NCBI GenBank assembly: GCA_001792895.1 | Contig: MARA01000039.1 | Coordinates: 248,001-312,000, forward strand | Length of the DNA stretch: 64,000 bases | Direction: 5' to 3' | From: Lentinus brumalis | Taxonomy: Eukaryota > Basidiomycota > Agaricomycetes > Polyporales > Polyporaceae | The notes under the pieces: model-generated | What the model saw: only the letters and a program-made list of their open reading frames with translations | The model's database searches: none | Told to the model about the DNA's origin: nothing | Position numbers and translations under genes: made by a program | Part shown: in pieces, positions 22,958 through 37,324 of the stretch | How the letters are laid out: every line of letters begins with the position of its first letter | How positions within the stretch are numbered: position 1 is the stretch's first letter

Positions 22958-23045
22958 GGTGGTTACTGGGCAAGTGGCTGCGCGCCCGCGTCTCTGGGTC
23001 CATGCCCCGCGCGATCTCTCTCATCCTCGACGACCACGACCCCCC
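22958..23045. promoter_or_regulatory. Compact bidirectional promoter, AN1 gene / VPS2
   Basis: Only 88 bp separate the start codons of two divergent genes, so core promoter elements and both 5' UTRs must share or overlap. It is CG-rich with ACGACCACGACC-like repeats and has no TATA box. Confidence 0.6.
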
Positions 23046-24006
23046 ATGAACATCATCGTACGCGTCCACCGTCCCTACTGCTCCGTGCTATGCTCACTCT
23101 ACTCGATGTCTGCAGGAAACCCTCTTCGGCCGCACAGTGACCCCCGCTGAGCGGCTGCGCCAGCACCAGCGCGCCCTCGCGAAGGCGCAGCGCGAACTCG
23201 ATCGCGAGCGTACAAAGCTCGAGCAGCAGGAGAAGAAACTCATCATGGATATCAAGAAGAGTGCGAAGGCGGGACAGATGGTGCGTATCTTGCCCCGTAC
23301 CTCTTGCAAGACGTCTAAGATTGGCGCATAGAACGCTTGCAAAGTCATGGCCAAAGACCTTGTCCGCACGCGTCGATATGTCCAGAAGTTCTATCAGATG
23401 CGAACCCAGTTGCAAGCCGTCGGTCTGCGGATACAGACCCTGCGGAGTAACCAGCAGATGGCGGAAGCCATGCGTGGCGCGACTCGCGTACGTCCTCGAC
23501 ATCTGCGTCTACTGCGCCTTGTTCATCTCATGCTTCGGACGCACAGGCAATGGGGGCTATGAACAAGGGCCTCAACCTTCCCCAAATACAGCGCATCATG
23601 ATGGAGTTCGAACGAGAGAGCGCGACTATGGACATGAAGGAAGAGATGATGTCCGACGCCGTCGATGATGTCATGGACGATGACCTCGAGGATGAGGAGG
23701 AGGAAGGAGACAAGATCCTCAAACAGGTCTTGGACGAGATTGGCGTTGATATTTCCCAGCAGGTGCGTCCGCTGCAGCACCACTGCGGTTGTGGGTGCCG
23801 TCTCAACTGTATGCTTGTAGCTCTCCGATGCTCCAAGTGGGCTTGCCATCTCTTCCCCCCTCACGGAGGCACGGCAACCTGTTGCCCTCGGGGGACCTGC
23901 TGGAGGCCCAACTACCGGCGGCGGCGGTACTAAGAGCGGTGCTGGTGACGATATGTCGGACGAGGACGCACTCCAGGCACGACTTGATGCACTGCGCAGG
24001 GGCTAG
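23046..24006 (+). CDS. VPS2: ESCRT-III subunit Vps2/CHMP2
   Basis: Component of the late ESCRT-III polymer that drives membrane scission at endosomes. A 12-nt first coding exon (MNII) joins to ETLFGRTVTPAERLRQHQ, the classical CHMP2 N-terminus. The basic helical core includes AKAQRELDRERTKLEQQEKK, KVMAKDLVRTRRYVQKFYQM and LRIQTLRSNQQMAEAMRGAT. MNKGLNLPQIQRIMMEFERE then leads to the acidic autoinhibitory stretch DDDLEDEEEEGD. The C-terminal DEDALQARLDALRRG is a MIT-interacting (MIM1) motif that recruits Vps4. The stop is at 24004-24006. Five or six short introns. Confidence 0.95.
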
Positions 24007-24094
24007 GTGATTATGTATCATAGTGCTGAACATGCAGGTATCGACTCGGATGGTATGTAGACTAGTACACGGATTGTCCATGACACATGAACGA

Positions 24095-26892
24095 CTATAC
24101 CCGGAGGTTTGCGACAGCGCGGGCTTCTTGCTGGCTCAGCTGCCACGAGATGCCAGAACCATCGTAGAACTCATCCACATCTTCCTCCTACGGCCGCGTC
24201 GTCAGCACAGGATACAAAGATCAGATACACTGTACGGTCTCACCGAGTCCAAGTTGAGCACGGTGGCTATTTGCTGCAACCGCACGAACTTCTCGCGGAT
24301 GTCGCCAAACACTGTTTGGGAGGAGAGGTACGCCATGACTGCGCGCAGGTCATGGTCGAAACGGATTGCTCCAAGCTCGCTGTACTTGAGGCTGATCGCG
24401 AATTTCTCCCATGGCCGGACGAGCACATCGAGGGCGAGTCCGAAGAATAACCGGAAATTGCCATCTGTGAACGTGTCCTGGCCACACTCTGCTTAAGCCG
24501 TCCGTCTGTACGAGAATGGAGGACGAACGCACCTTGTAACCATCAATCAATGCCTCCCATGCTTTTATGAAACGTTTTCGGACAGTATCTTGCAGCTCCG
24601 CAGCGGCATAGCCGTCCTCATCGAGAACGTATGAGACATCTTTGTAGATATCCGAGATGAAAGTCCGCAGCTTGGGGCGCAGCAATTGGTTGAAGAGCTG
24701 CTCTACTCCGGCCTGTATGAGTGGTAACTAAGCATAACGGTGTGCTGAATGGGGCACAACGTACCCTCAACGTCGAGCGGTATTTTGGCACAAGGTTCAT
24801 GAAGGCATTCAGACTGCTCTTGACGGTCTCGATTTCCGAGTCTAGGAAGTGTTGAGGTATCGACGCTGAGTGAGTCAAGTCTTTGACTAAACGTTCCATA
24901 TGTGACGAGGAGATATCGAGATCGTTGAGAAGGATCTGTGCAGGATACTCTCAGCGAAGTCTGCGCGAGCTTTGGGAAGGTTGCTTACGATAAAAGACTG
25001 TCTGTTTTCACGTTCAGCCTTCTCTCCTCGAGCGCCGGGTCCCGCTGCACCACCCCTGTATACATTGTCAAGCTTGTGCTTGATGACGCGAGCGTAATCC
25101 TTGTCCATGACATCCCGAAGACGCTCCGAGGTACGCTCGACGGTCGCCACCGAAGCAGTCGTCAACATGCGGGACAACACCGTCTTGAGAATATAGAAGG
25201 CATCGTCGGGTGTAGTCGTGGAGACAGGGAGTTGTGAGAGGTCGTATGTGGATAAGCGATGGGCCTGTCGGAGAGGGTAAGAAACTGTCCTCGTATACCG
25301 CCAGATGGTCACTGTACCTTGTCAATGACAGTCCGAGCGTACCACACCTCCATAGGTGTATAGTAAGTTGAGAGCACGTCTTCGAAGGCTTGTTGAGACC
25401 GCGAGCTCTCGAGAACCTGGATGCTGCCTGAAGCAGAGGCTTCGCTGTCGGCGCCTTCTGAGGACCGTGGAGGGTTCGGCTGTTGCGATTGCGGGTTGCC
25501 GCTCGGGTCATCATCCCCTTCCGAGTCAGACTCCTCCTAAGGACCAGAGGTCAACGATATTGTTCCGTTCTGGTCGAAGTGAGGATGGTGACCTTCAGGC
25601 GATCGTGCATGAACTTACGGAACAAACCCCATCTCCCGCTCATACCCGCTGCCTCCGTCACGACTTTGTCGATCTCTCGAGGGTCCACCAGGTCTTCCTC
25701 GTCGTTTGCCATCATAGAGGACTGTCTTTGCATTGTTGCGGATAACGGGGGTGTGGATATATCCGACAACTGGGCATAGATGTAAGCGAAAGGTTGCAGA
25801 CCAGACGGTATCGCTCTACCTTGCGCTTCATTGACCGCTCTTCTTCCCACCCCTCAAGCAGGTCTTTCACGACACGGTCGGCTTCCTGCAGAAGGCGGTC
25901 CAAGACCAGGCCCATCTTTCCTATCCCATAGTACTTCTCGACAACGGGCTGGTGCTGGTCCACAATGAGCGCAATGCTCTCGAATAGAGCGGTCAGAGCG
26001 GTTATGTAGTACAAGGGTGACGAAGCTGGAGGCGGTGAGACGGAGGCTTGCTTGGTAGGACATGAACGCACTCTTCGCGGATGCCGGTGCCCGTACTTTG
26101 ACCAGTTCTACCACAAAGGCGGCGTACGCCTGCAGGCCCTCCGCCTCCCAGCCAATTGCGGGAAAGAGTTTGAAGAAGCGACTGGTGGCTGCCGAATCGC
26201 GGGCTCTTGAAGCCTTGTCGAACTCTCGTCGGAACACGGCAAGTAATTGTTCGCGCGCAGTCTGCAACGTCTGCGCGGGAGGAAGGGAGATCTCTGGCGT
26301 AGGCTGCACGGTCATTTAACAGGGCCTCGGATTCCAGAGCAGGAGAGCATGGACGCACAACGGCAGTCTCGGCGAATGGTCCTGAGAGAACGTCAAGAGG
26401 TAAGGCCATGGCACGCGCACAGTGACGGGTAGCAGATTCCCAGTCTTGCTGTTCCATTGCACTGTGCAGGGCAGCCAAGGAAGACTGACCATGTGCGTGC
26501 GTAGTGGCAGTATTGAGCGGGTGTACGAGCTGAGAAAGCATGGTGCGCACCTTGAGCTCAATGATCTGGCTGACTCTCTCTGAAGCCTCGCGGACGCGCT
26601 TCATCTCCTCATCAAGTGACCGAACGCGTCCGCCGACATCCTGGGCAGTACGAGCCGTATACGACACGGTGTCATCCAAGAGTCGGGTTTCCTTGGACAG
26701 CGTGTCGAGTTGGGGGCCAAGAGAGCGGAGTGTGTTCAAGGAAGCTTCAATAGGCTCATAGGTAGATAGCAACTCGGCGAGAGAGACAGAGAGATCGGAT
26801 TCATGGGACTGGAGGATGGAGAGAGCACCGAGGATGTCTGGCAGCGTGGCAAGCTGGCGAGGGTTGGAGATAGTCCCAGACGTGTTTTTCAT
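24095..26892 (-). CDS. COG4: Conserved oligomeric Golgi complex subunit 4
   Basis: Lobe A subunit of the COG vesicle tether, acting in retrograde intra-Golgi transport. The start at 26892 (MKNTSGTISNPRQLATLPDI) leads into a long N-terminal helical region: SLAELLSTYEPIEASLNTL, VGGRVRSLDEEMKRVREA, SLAALHSAMEQQDWESATRH with CARAMALP next, then RFFKLFPAIGWEAEGLQAYA. These are strongly Cog4-like. Later exons include NDEEDLVDPREIDKVVTEAA and the C-terminal pieces EEDVDEFYDGSGISWQLS and QQEARAVANLRV, ending at 24095. The gene has many introns. It converges on VPS2 with 88 bp between stops. Confidence 0.9.
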
Positions 26893-27266
26893 TTCATAGA
26901 GATACGAGTCCTAGGTCACCGTCGTGAGAGGTCTGTGTCCGCTAGGCAGACGATGGACGGGTCTAATGAGTGGGCGCAGGATGACCGTCTAAGCGTAAGT
27001 CGCTCTCCTGGCGCTTCTACTTCTGTAGCACCTCGAGTGGTGGACCGGTGGCAGCCCAAGTTCAGGTCACGGTAACGCCTCCTGCAGAACTGAGCAAAGC
27101 GCATAAATTATGCTAAAGATTCCAGGTATACGTCTACACGTAGCAACTACAACGGTTTGACTACACGACAGCGAGCGATAACAAGACATGCGAAATTTCC
27201 TCCGTGCTAGCAAACGTCCGCAACGTGAGATACTGTGAGGTATAGATCGCCACTTCTCCGTGCTCC
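26893..27266. other. Intergenic between COG4 and MAP kinase genes
   Basis: Both neighbours are on the minus strand. This holds the COG4 promoter and the MAP kinase 3' UTR. No gene is seen. Confidence 0.5.
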
Positions 27267-29068
<1,802 letters not shown>

Positions 29069-29436
29069 GGTGGGGAGGAGAGGAGGAGAGAGGACGGGGC
29101 GGGGGTATATGGGAGAGTGGTATATGTCCGCGATCTAGCGTTCGATCGATGGGGCGCTGTTTCTCGCGATGCGCCTTGTTCCTCTTTCCGGCAACAGCTA
29201 CCAAACACCATCAGCATCGCCTTCCCTCAGCCTCAGCACAGGAACAGCTCGACGGTCGCCATCAGCCAGCCTGATCGTGGCCGCACCGCTTTCATTCTGT
29301 TTGCCGTCGCACTCAGTCCGTGCCTTGCGCGGGATTCCATCAATTAACCACAGACACATCAACAGATGACAGCACGGGGCAACGGCGGTATCGTGTGCTC
29401 TACATATATCCGCAAAGTACATACGAGGTTATACAA
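29069..29436. other. Intergenic between MAP kinase and FPP synthase genes
   Basis: Both neighbours are on the minus strand. It holds the MAP kinase promoter and the FPP synthase 3' UTR. No gene is seen. Confidence 0.5.
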
Positions 29437-30769
29437 TTACTTCTGCCTCTTGTAGATCTTGTCAAGGAACACCTTGAACACCTCCCTCTTCAGCGTCACA
29501 CCCTCCCCGCTGGGCTGCTCGGGGATCGTCTGAATGAGGCCCATGATCCGCTTGTACGCCGCCTCCTCGTACTCGGCGTACTTCTGCCGGATACCTATCT
29601 CCTCGTACAAGGCCTTCACCCGCTTTTCCGCTTCCGCGTCTTTCCGCCCGTAGTTCTCGTCTAGGACTTTGCGCTGCTCAGGCGTCGCGAGCGCGAGCGC
29701 GGTGTTGATGCACCAAGAGCATTTGTTGTCGATGATGTCGGTGCCGATCTTCCCGAGCACTTCGGGAGGGGCGGCGAAGTCAAGGAAATCATCTTGCACT
29801 TGGAAGTATTCTCCAAGTGGGATGAGAATCGACTGTGCGAGCTCGTACGGGTCGTTGGAGGGAGTGTGAGGGATCCCGCACATGTACATGGCCAGAGCGA
29901 CGGGGAGATAGAACGAGTAGTACGCCGTCTTGTATATAACGATCTTCTGGTGTCTGTGACGGGCCTACGTCAGTCTATCTTCAGTGAAGATGGGAACTCC
30001 GCACGTACTTGGCGAGCGAGAACTTGCTGAGATCGACGTGGTCTTCCGGCGCGGTGATCAAGTCAATCAATTGCCCGAGCTCTGTCTGGAACGTCGTCTG
30101 GATATATGATCAGAATCAGTGGCATGCAATGCGAAGAGGGATCACACGTACGTCATGGAAGAGCTCGAGGAGATGCACGTAGTAAGGCTCACTGCGGAAG
30201 TGCTTCTTGAGGAGATAGTAGATGGCGCCTTCGAGCATGAACGAGTCGTTGATCGCAATGTAGCTGACGCCTTCGACGCGGTACCAGCATGGCTGGCCGC
30301 GCCGCGTGACGGATTGGTCCATCATATCGTCCGAGACCAGGAAGAAGGCTTGTAACTAAGGACGGAGAGATGAGCGGTTGCACGTAGTGACGGCACGACC
30401 AAGATGGGGAGCGCGATGCATGCAGAGGGATGGAGGGATTCACGTACGAGCTCTATACACCAGCCGAGGAGTGCAGACTTGAAGTACTCATCGTCAGAGA
30501 GCTTGCGGCCCTTGAGGATCTCGACTGAATCGACGACGGATATGCCGCGGTTGAGCTTCCCTCCTGGGACGTTGTAGTCGAGGTTCTGCAGCGCGATCGC
30601 AGTCAGCATCGCGCGCGTCCCCGCCTCTGAGACATAGACATACGCGTTTGTACCACGAGATCGCGTCCTCCGGCATCCCCTCCTGCTTCAGGTACGCGAG
30701 CAGTTCATCGCGGAGGATTGGGTAGACTGCTTCGAACTTCTGGCGTTTCAGAGCTTTTGCGTCGGACAT
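29437..30769 (-). CDS. ERG20: Farnesyl diphosphate synthase
   Basis: Condenses IPP with DMAPP and GPP to make farnesyl diphosphate, the branch point to ergosterol, dolichol, ubiquinone and sesquiterpenes. It starts [20 protein letters not shown] at 30769; an ATG three codons upstream is also possible. Conserved pieces: [36 protein letters not shown] with the first Asp-rich motif DDMMD, and [23 protein letters not shown] holds the second Asp-rich motif DDFLD, followed by [20 protein letters not shown]. The C-terminus is [11 protein letters not shown]. Length is typical (about 350 residues). Four or five introns. Confidence 0.96.
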
Positions 30770-30990
30770 GTTGGGCACGCGCGGATGGGATGGGGAGTGA
30801 GTGGAAGAACGCGAGGAGGACGTGAGGTCTTATACGCGCACGCGACTGGGCGCCAGCGAGGGCATCGTGCCACTCGCGAGCGCATCCCCTGCTCTTACAC
30901 TTCCATCGGCCTATCTCTGCTCGTCCCATCCCAGCGCACGCACAGCCTGCAATTGCAGTGGATAAAACAACACCGTGTCTACGCAGTATC

Positions 30991-31924
30991 TCAATCAAAG
31001 TGCATGTAATGGCCCTTCACGCGCATCCGACACATCTCACAGTCCGCCCGGGGGCCCATCGTAAACCGCTGCTTTCTGGGCACGGAGCAGGCTTGCATCT
31101 GAGGATATTCTTGGTGCTCTGATAGCGCAAGCGAGGGCGAGGCAGGGGATATCTGCCCAGGCTGATTGGCGAGGAACATGTCTGGCGCAGACACAGACGA
31201 TGATGTAGAGTCCGGGAGGGGTTGTGGGAACATCTGGACTGGTGAAGGAGTGGCAGCCTCAATCTGTATGGATGGTATCTGCAGCTGGTTGGGATTCTGG
31301 AAGACAGGAGGCGAAGGCGGGTATGACGAGCGCGGCGTGCCGTAGTATGGGGTATGAGACACCTGTGAGAAGACGGACGTGGGTCTTGGGGGTGATATCG
31401 ACATTGCACTGTCTTCGCGGTTCTGCAGCGCGAGGGTATTGCAGGGTACGACGGAGAGCACGCCACAGACAACACGCACCATAGGCTCATCCACCATCAC
31501 CTCGTCTATCCGGACACCGGCGGCTTCCCCGAGGCTGACCGGGGTGCTGTACCCACTACTGTCCAGAGACGGACTCTCGAGGCGGAGTCCTTGCGTCTGC
31601 GACACCCAGTCTTCGGATCTCCCTCGGACACGCGCCAGGGCGGGTGGAAAGGGGAGAGGTACGCTGGTGTCAATGCTACTGGATGCGCGTTTCTGGGGGA
31701 CGGTCCTGTGTCAGAAAAGACGGTGAAGCGGCGGGAGCGCAACCACGTACCGAGGGACGATCATACTGAGTAGGAGAGGAGGGCGAACGGGCACGCTTCG
31801 CGGAAGACCGCGTACGGTAAGAAATCGGTGGCATGTCGACCTCCATAGCGCAATCTGCCTTCAGGTTTGAGTATGAGGCGACCAGGGGCTGTTCTGTCAG
31901 GTATTGGGTGAGGGAAGAGAACAA
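30991..31924 (-). CDS. Uncharacterised Ser/Pro-rich protein with a Cys-His tail
   Basis: Not a family I recognise. Two exons are supported. The first (start 31924, MFSSLTQYLTEQPLVASYSN) holds RTRSSAKRARSPSS, a basic nuclear-localisation-like patch. The second, from about 31694 (KRASSSIDTSVPLPFPP), runs to the stop at 30991. Most of the protein is Ser/Pro/Gln-rich and probably disordered. The last residues, ADCEMCRMRVKGHYMHFD, are compact, with CxxC followed by two His (GHYMH), suggesting a small metal site or docking tail. The neighbouring mannose-6-phosphate isomerase gene diverges from the same 157-bp region. I infer a nuclear or regulatory protein; there is no direct evidence for that. Confidence 0.6.
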
Positions 31925-32081
31925 GATGGGTGGCTGAGATTGTGTCTGGGACTGATACCAGGCGACAAGGTGGTGGTGGTTACTGAACGCTGCTCCTCGA
32001 CGCGTCTCGCCCCTAGCGCACGGTCACGTGTTCCCACAATCATAGCTCGCTCACTGCAGGCCATCGCTCGTCTGCTCATCA

Positions 32082-33545
32082 ATGTCTGCCGTCTTCAAGC
32101 TCATCCCGACGACACAGAAATACGACTGGGGCAAGGTCGGGCTGTCCTCCAAGGTCGCCCAGTACGCAGCAGCATGCAAGCTTCCAGGCTTCACGCTCGA
32201 CGAGAACGCCCCGTACGCCGAAGTAAGCGATGGCCGTCGCTGGTCTACTCGGGCTGACGTCTCAGGTCTGCCTTCGTTAGCTATGGATGGGCACGCATCA
32301 TTCGTCTCCCTCACGCCTCCTGGACTCGTCTTCGCAAGAGAAGCTGTCCGACTACCTCGCTGCACATCCTGAGCTCCTCGGCTCGCGTGTCATAGAACGC
32401 TTCCGGGCTGAAGGCGCGGCCGACGGAAATCTTCCCTTCCTATTCAAGATACTTGCCATCGAGAAGGCTCTCAGTATACAGACGCACCCAGACAAGGACA
32501 TGGCGCAGCGGCTGCATAAGGAACGTCCGGATGTGTACAAGGGTATGTCCGACCACACTATCCTCGTCCACCTCAACCTCAGACGCGTCTATCCGTGCAG
32601 ATGCGAACCACAAGCCAGAGATGGCTCTTGCGCTGACACCGTTTCAGGCCCTGTGCGGATTCCTCCCTCTCGCTCGTATCGCCGACTACATTTTCGACAC
32701 ACCCGAATTCGCCGCACTCATTCCCCAGGCGATCCGTGAACAATTCCTGTCAATCGCCTCGTCCGACGATCCCACTGGGCCAGCCGAGAAGAAGGCGCTG
32801 AGGGACCTGTTTACAGCGGTCATGACTGCGCAAGAGGCGGTCTTCAAGCCTGAGCTTGAGAAGCTTGTGGCGCGGTATCAGAGCGGTGGCGCCAAGGCAT
32901 CAGAGAAGGAGGTCGTAGATCTGGTCTTGAGGTTAAACAGCCAGTTCCCGGGCGACATTGGCGTATTCTGCGCGTTCATCCTCAACCATCTCGTTCTGAA
33001 GCCTGGAGAAGCGATTTTCCTGGCGGCAGGAGAGCCCCACGCATACATCTCTGGGGGTGAGTGAAGCCAAATTGCTCAGACTGTTGACACAAATTGAACG
33101 TATCATGTACCTCATGCTAGATATCGCTGAGTGCATGGCGACGTCTGACAACGTCATTCGCGCCGGCCTCACACCGAAGCTGCGAGACGTCCCAAACCTT
33201 GTGGCCGGGCTGACCTATAACTCAGCCCACGCCACCAAACATCTCGTTGAGCCCCGCGCATTCGATTCGGCCAGCCACAGCATGCTCTACGACCCGCCTA
33301 TACCCGAGTTCTCCGTCGTGCGCGCGGCCGTCCCGGTGGGCGAGACCGAGATACACCCGCCCATTGATGGACCAAGCATCGCCATCGTCACTTCCGGCAA
33401 GGGTTCGATCGCCTGGGGTAGCAGCGATGAGCTTCAGCTTTCGGAGGGGGTTGTGTTCTTCATCGGCGCTGGCCATGAGGTTCGCCTTGCCGCTGGTGGC
33501 GAGGGTGACTTTGTGATCCACCGTGCGTTTGTCGAGGCGAAGTAG
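32082..33545 (+). CDS. PMI40: Mannose-6-phosphate isomerase
   Basis: Zinc enzyme interconverting fructose-6-phosphate and mannose-6-phosphate, feeding GDP-mannose for cell wall, glycosylation and GPI anchors. It starts MSAVFKLIPTTQKYDWGKVG at 32082. Zinc-site and active-site segments are seen as LSIQTHPDKDMAQRLH, DANHKPEMALAL (the His/Glu pair) and GEAIFLAAGEPHAYISG. RAGLTPKLRDVPNLV holds the conserved Arg/Lys region. The cupin-like C-terminus ends in DFVIHRAFVEAK at 33545. Introns are visible after YAE (about 32224), at VYKG (about 32542) and at ISG (about 33057). Confidence 0.95.
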
Positions 33546-33689
33546 AAATATGTATGCCGGTGGATGTCAGGACTCGGGGTTCACGTTCAAGCCCCGAGTG
33601 TGCTCATCTGTACCACCTCCAGCATGCCTGCGTCTTCTTTACACCAGGAAATCACATGAAGTTATCTCTTTCAGGCTCTCATTCGCGAT

Positions 33690-35178
33690 GCGTGTTACGG
33701 TGGTGAGTCGAGCAGGAGTCCGAGATGCGTGGGAGTCTCTTCAGGTCGAGTTCCACGGACTCGGATTGGCGGGCGGTGGCCTTCTCTCCACTGCGCCTAG
33801 CATGATTCACAAGCCTACCTCGTAAGTGACCTGCGTAGAGATTTTGAGCATGAGCGCTGACACATATGAAGGTTACTCGACCTCGAGGACTACTTACTCA
33901 TCTGTCTTTGTGAGCAAGTAAAGTCGACTGACCTCACTAGATGCGTTGAGCCTCTGTCAAGCACATGTCGCCGCATGCGCGAACTGTCGATGCCCCTGCT
34001 TTTCAGTCTGATCAGGCAGCATCTCAACGTTGCAGACACGTCATCTCCTCCTGAATCGTACCTGGTACCAGAGTCCCTGTAGCCTTACATCAAGTAAGTT
34101 CGCCTAACTTCTCTGCTGTCGTATGGCATATGTACTGAAGTCGCCTCGCCTAGAGCAGTGAAGCTCCGCTGTTGCTGCATTGACGGCCACCTCACACTCC
34201 CTGCTCGGGAGCGCTACGAACCGCAAGACTCGGACGTGATCTGTGGCGCATTGGCAAACCCGACCCTCCATCATGCCCTGCACGATATGCCCCATCTATC
34301 CACCGTCATCGTCTGCCCTGCCGCGTCCCATGCATTCGGACACGGTCTCCTCTGGGAAACATTGTGCGACCTGCTCTCTTTGCCACATCTCACACGAATA
34401 GTTCTTGACTGGGTCCGTATGTGCCCGAGACCTTCGGACCCTTCTGCGCTCCAGCCGCAGCCCTCGACGACTCTCTCCTGCCTTGAATACCTCCTTCCCA
34501 ACATCCGGTATCAGTACAGTCAATCTTCTGAGGTGAAAGCAGTGGATCGCCAGCTTGACATCGCCCGTTCGTTGGCTCCGCTTGCCGACCTCCAGATCTT
34601 GAAGATTCACCTGGACTTCCCGGAAATGCCATGGCCTATGCCCGATAGGCGAAGCGGCATAACTCACTATTGGACGCTGGAAAACCCAGAAGATTTCTAG
34701 CAGAGGCTACGTGCAGCGACCGCCACCTTCGCAAAGGTGCTCAAGCCGTGTCTGAAACAGGTGTGGCACTCCTATACAAGTGCTTCCAGCTTCACTGGCG
34801 CATATACGATGTCGACCGTGTCCCGGTCAATGGATTGATCGAGACGAGAGTGAAGCTACTGGACAACGTCACGTACGAGACCGAGGTGAGCATTTTCCCA
34901 ACTACACTGCAGTAGTATGTCCTCATGCTCTTTGCAGTGGAGATAAGTCAACCTCAGCTCGAAGGAGTCCCTTTCGAGGCCGTCTCAATGACAGACCATG
35001 TTTGTATGCATAAGTATGCGCATCCTCTTCTCCCTCGATTCCATGTTGGCCGCAATAGTGCTCGCTTAGATGCTATGAGCCTCTTGCAATTAAGTCCGTC
35101 GCAGCAGGTACTCAGATCCCTACCCCGAAGTATGTCTACGCCAACGGCGGATATCTGTTCTACGAGTCTATGATTCAT
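33690..35178 (+). CDS. Hypothetical protein, leucine-rich, possibly F-box-type relic
   Basis: Low-confidence multi-exon gene or relic. The best piece is 34158-34701, encoding VICGALANPTLHHALHDMPH, LLWETLCDLLSLPHLTRIVL and LAPLADLQILKIHLDFPEMP. This Leu-spaced pattern resembles the LRR-like half of Agaricomycete F-box proteins. A preceding piece (33690-33825) and following pieces (to a stop near 35171) may be further exons, but phases do not join well and no F-box motif was found. It could be a decayed family member. Confidence 0.35.
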
Positions 35179-36386
35179 ACATATACAGTGTAATACTTGC
35201 TTGGGATCGCTGGAGGTACATAAGGGTGCAAAGCGACAATTGCACTATGCATCCTGACGGAAAGTAAGACAGTCGGAGACGAGCTGAGCGGTACCGGTGT
35301 ACATGAGTAGATAGCTGGACAATCAGTACTCAGTACTTATGACATAATCTTGGGCAACGAGTGATCAAGCTTATTCGTACACGACTTCGCTAAGGCTACA
35401 GAAGGGGCGAGGGCAGGCATCCTTTCGGAGGTATACAAACACTGACTCTGCAGTGCGCAAGTGGATCATAAAGCCTTGCCACGAAGTGCTTGCACCTGGT
35501 GATCATATGCCCGTCAATCCCGAGCGTGCCGCGGGTGAATATTGCCCGGTATCCAAAGCCACTTCAACGCACTTACTGTCCATGCTGTCTTGGAAGGGGA
35601 AGTTGTACTCTGACCCTTGGATGTTTGTGGGTTAAGTGGCGCGTTAATTGCGGCGGGCTCTCGAAGGGCAGAAGGTGGCGGCCGGCTTCGGCGGTACTAT
35701 TGCTTCTGTCGCTGTCTGGGCTGCGTGTTGTGTCGTCCGGAAGAGAAAAGTCTGTAGGCGTCTCTACACGGACTTGCTCGGTCGAATCTACGCGCTCCCC
35801 AGTGCTCACAGTCAGGCACCACAGTGGACGGTGGGTGGCGGACGAAAGCGAGCGGTATCTTGCCATTGACATCTAGGCCCACGAACGCCGCACACTGCGT
35901 GGTGGCCAGAGACGTACGGAGATCCCATAAGTGTCGCCTTCCCCGCCTCTTCCCTCTCAGCTCGCTTTTCGTACTCATTCCGGTTGTACATGTGTTGGCC
36001 CATTGACTTACCAGACCACTACGCGACGCCTGAAGGTGCGAAGGCTCGACACGCGATGACAGTGAATGTAACCGCGCCCTTTGCACGAGTGCAGAATAAC
36101 ATCACTCACCGACGATCTCACCACGCCTCGGACCTAACGTCCAGTGCTCTGCAAGTAATAGAACAGCAGGCCGTAAGAGATGACTGGATGCGGACCTGGA
36201 GAAAAGTTGTGGCTGGCAAGGTCAGACGATCGCTGAGACGCTCGTCTGCACTTCATTGAGACGTCGGCGAGTGCGTGTGCGACTCAGTCGAGGATGCTGG
36301 CCACATCTATGCATTGCATGACCGCAGAGAGAGCAACATGAACCTGTTCTCTGCCACTACGTGCCCCGATCCCTCCGACCAAACGC
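35179..36386. other. Long intergenic stretch
   Basis: More than 1.2 kb with no recognisable gene. Short open frames overlap on both strands, none with a domain. It ends at the 3' end of the minus-strand ATP5 gene. Confidence 0.5.
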
Positions 36387-37123
36387 TCATACCGATTCTG
36401 CGAGGCGAAATTTGTGAGAGAGACGAGCGCATTGTCTGAGGGAGTGACGTACGCGTAAGCAGACTGTTGAGCTTGTTGACGCGAGAAGCGACGCTGAGGT
36501 CGATCGTCTTGTCACCGAAGTCCACAACGACACCACCGAGCACCGCGGGGTTAACCTGAACATACCGAGTGTTGACATCAATCGCAGAACCGATATGAGA
36601 AAATGAGCAATCGCACCTTGTTGGTGATCTTCAGCGACTTGGCCTGCTGTGCGGCCTGCGACTGCTTGAGGAGCGTTTCCAGACGCGTCTGGATGTCCCG
36701 GGGAAGGGGGGCAGCGCTCGTGATGGTGACATCGAGCTCGCCCTTGTACTTTGCGACGAGCTCGTTGAAGCCCTCAATGACGCCCTGCGCCTCCACCAAA
36801 CGGCCGTTCTCCGAGAGGACGACGAAGAGGTTTTTCGTGATGTCCGAGACCTCCTTGCCAGCAGCAGCGTAGATGGCGGGAAGGCCGGCCGCGCGGTCGT
36901 TGGAGGACAAGGTGGGGTTGTGGATAAATGTGTCGAGCTCGGGGGTGGACTTGACGGCCGAGTGGATCGCGTTGAGCTCAGTCTGGACCTTGTTCAGGAC
37001 CTGAGGCGACTTCTTGAGTGCAGCGGAGAACACTGCGCTAGAGTACTTTTGCGCGATGGTGCTCGCCGCGCGGCGTCCGAGACCAGCGGAAAGAACTGCG
37101 GAGCGGGCAGAAGCAGCGAACAT
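36387..37123 (-). CDS. ATP5: Mitochondrial ATP synthase OSCP subunit
   Basis: Peripheral-stalk subunit connecting F1 to the stator. The start at 37123 gives MFAASARSAVLSAGLGRRAA, a mitochondrial presequence. The delta/OSCP domain follows: YSSAVFSAALKKSPQVLNKV, TLSSNDRAAGLPAIYAAAGK and VLSENGRLVEAQGVIEGFNE. The C-terminal hairpin is NPAVLGGVVVDFGDKTIDLS with ASRVNKLNSLLTQSV. The last intron splits the CAA codon of the TQSV end. About 210 residues, normal for the family. Divergent from MRM2 with 201 bp between starts. Confidence 0.93.
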
Positions 37124-37324
37124 GGCGGCAAGATGGTGAAAGGAGTGGTCGTCGTCGTGGAACAGAGGCCGCTCGTTGTCCAATGCGTGCTCGTCACCGT
37201 GTCGGTAAGTTCCGTAACGGCCATCGGCAATAACCGGCCGCTTGTCCGCTCGTCCACGTGACATCGTACGACAGCGAGCTCGCCGTCGCAGCTGACGGCG
37301 GTCTCAACGTCCACCTCGACGACC

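Noticed and set aside
35453..36259. Open frames between the hypothetical gene and ATP5
   Set aside because: Overlapping frames on both strands, no splice logic and no recognisable domain.
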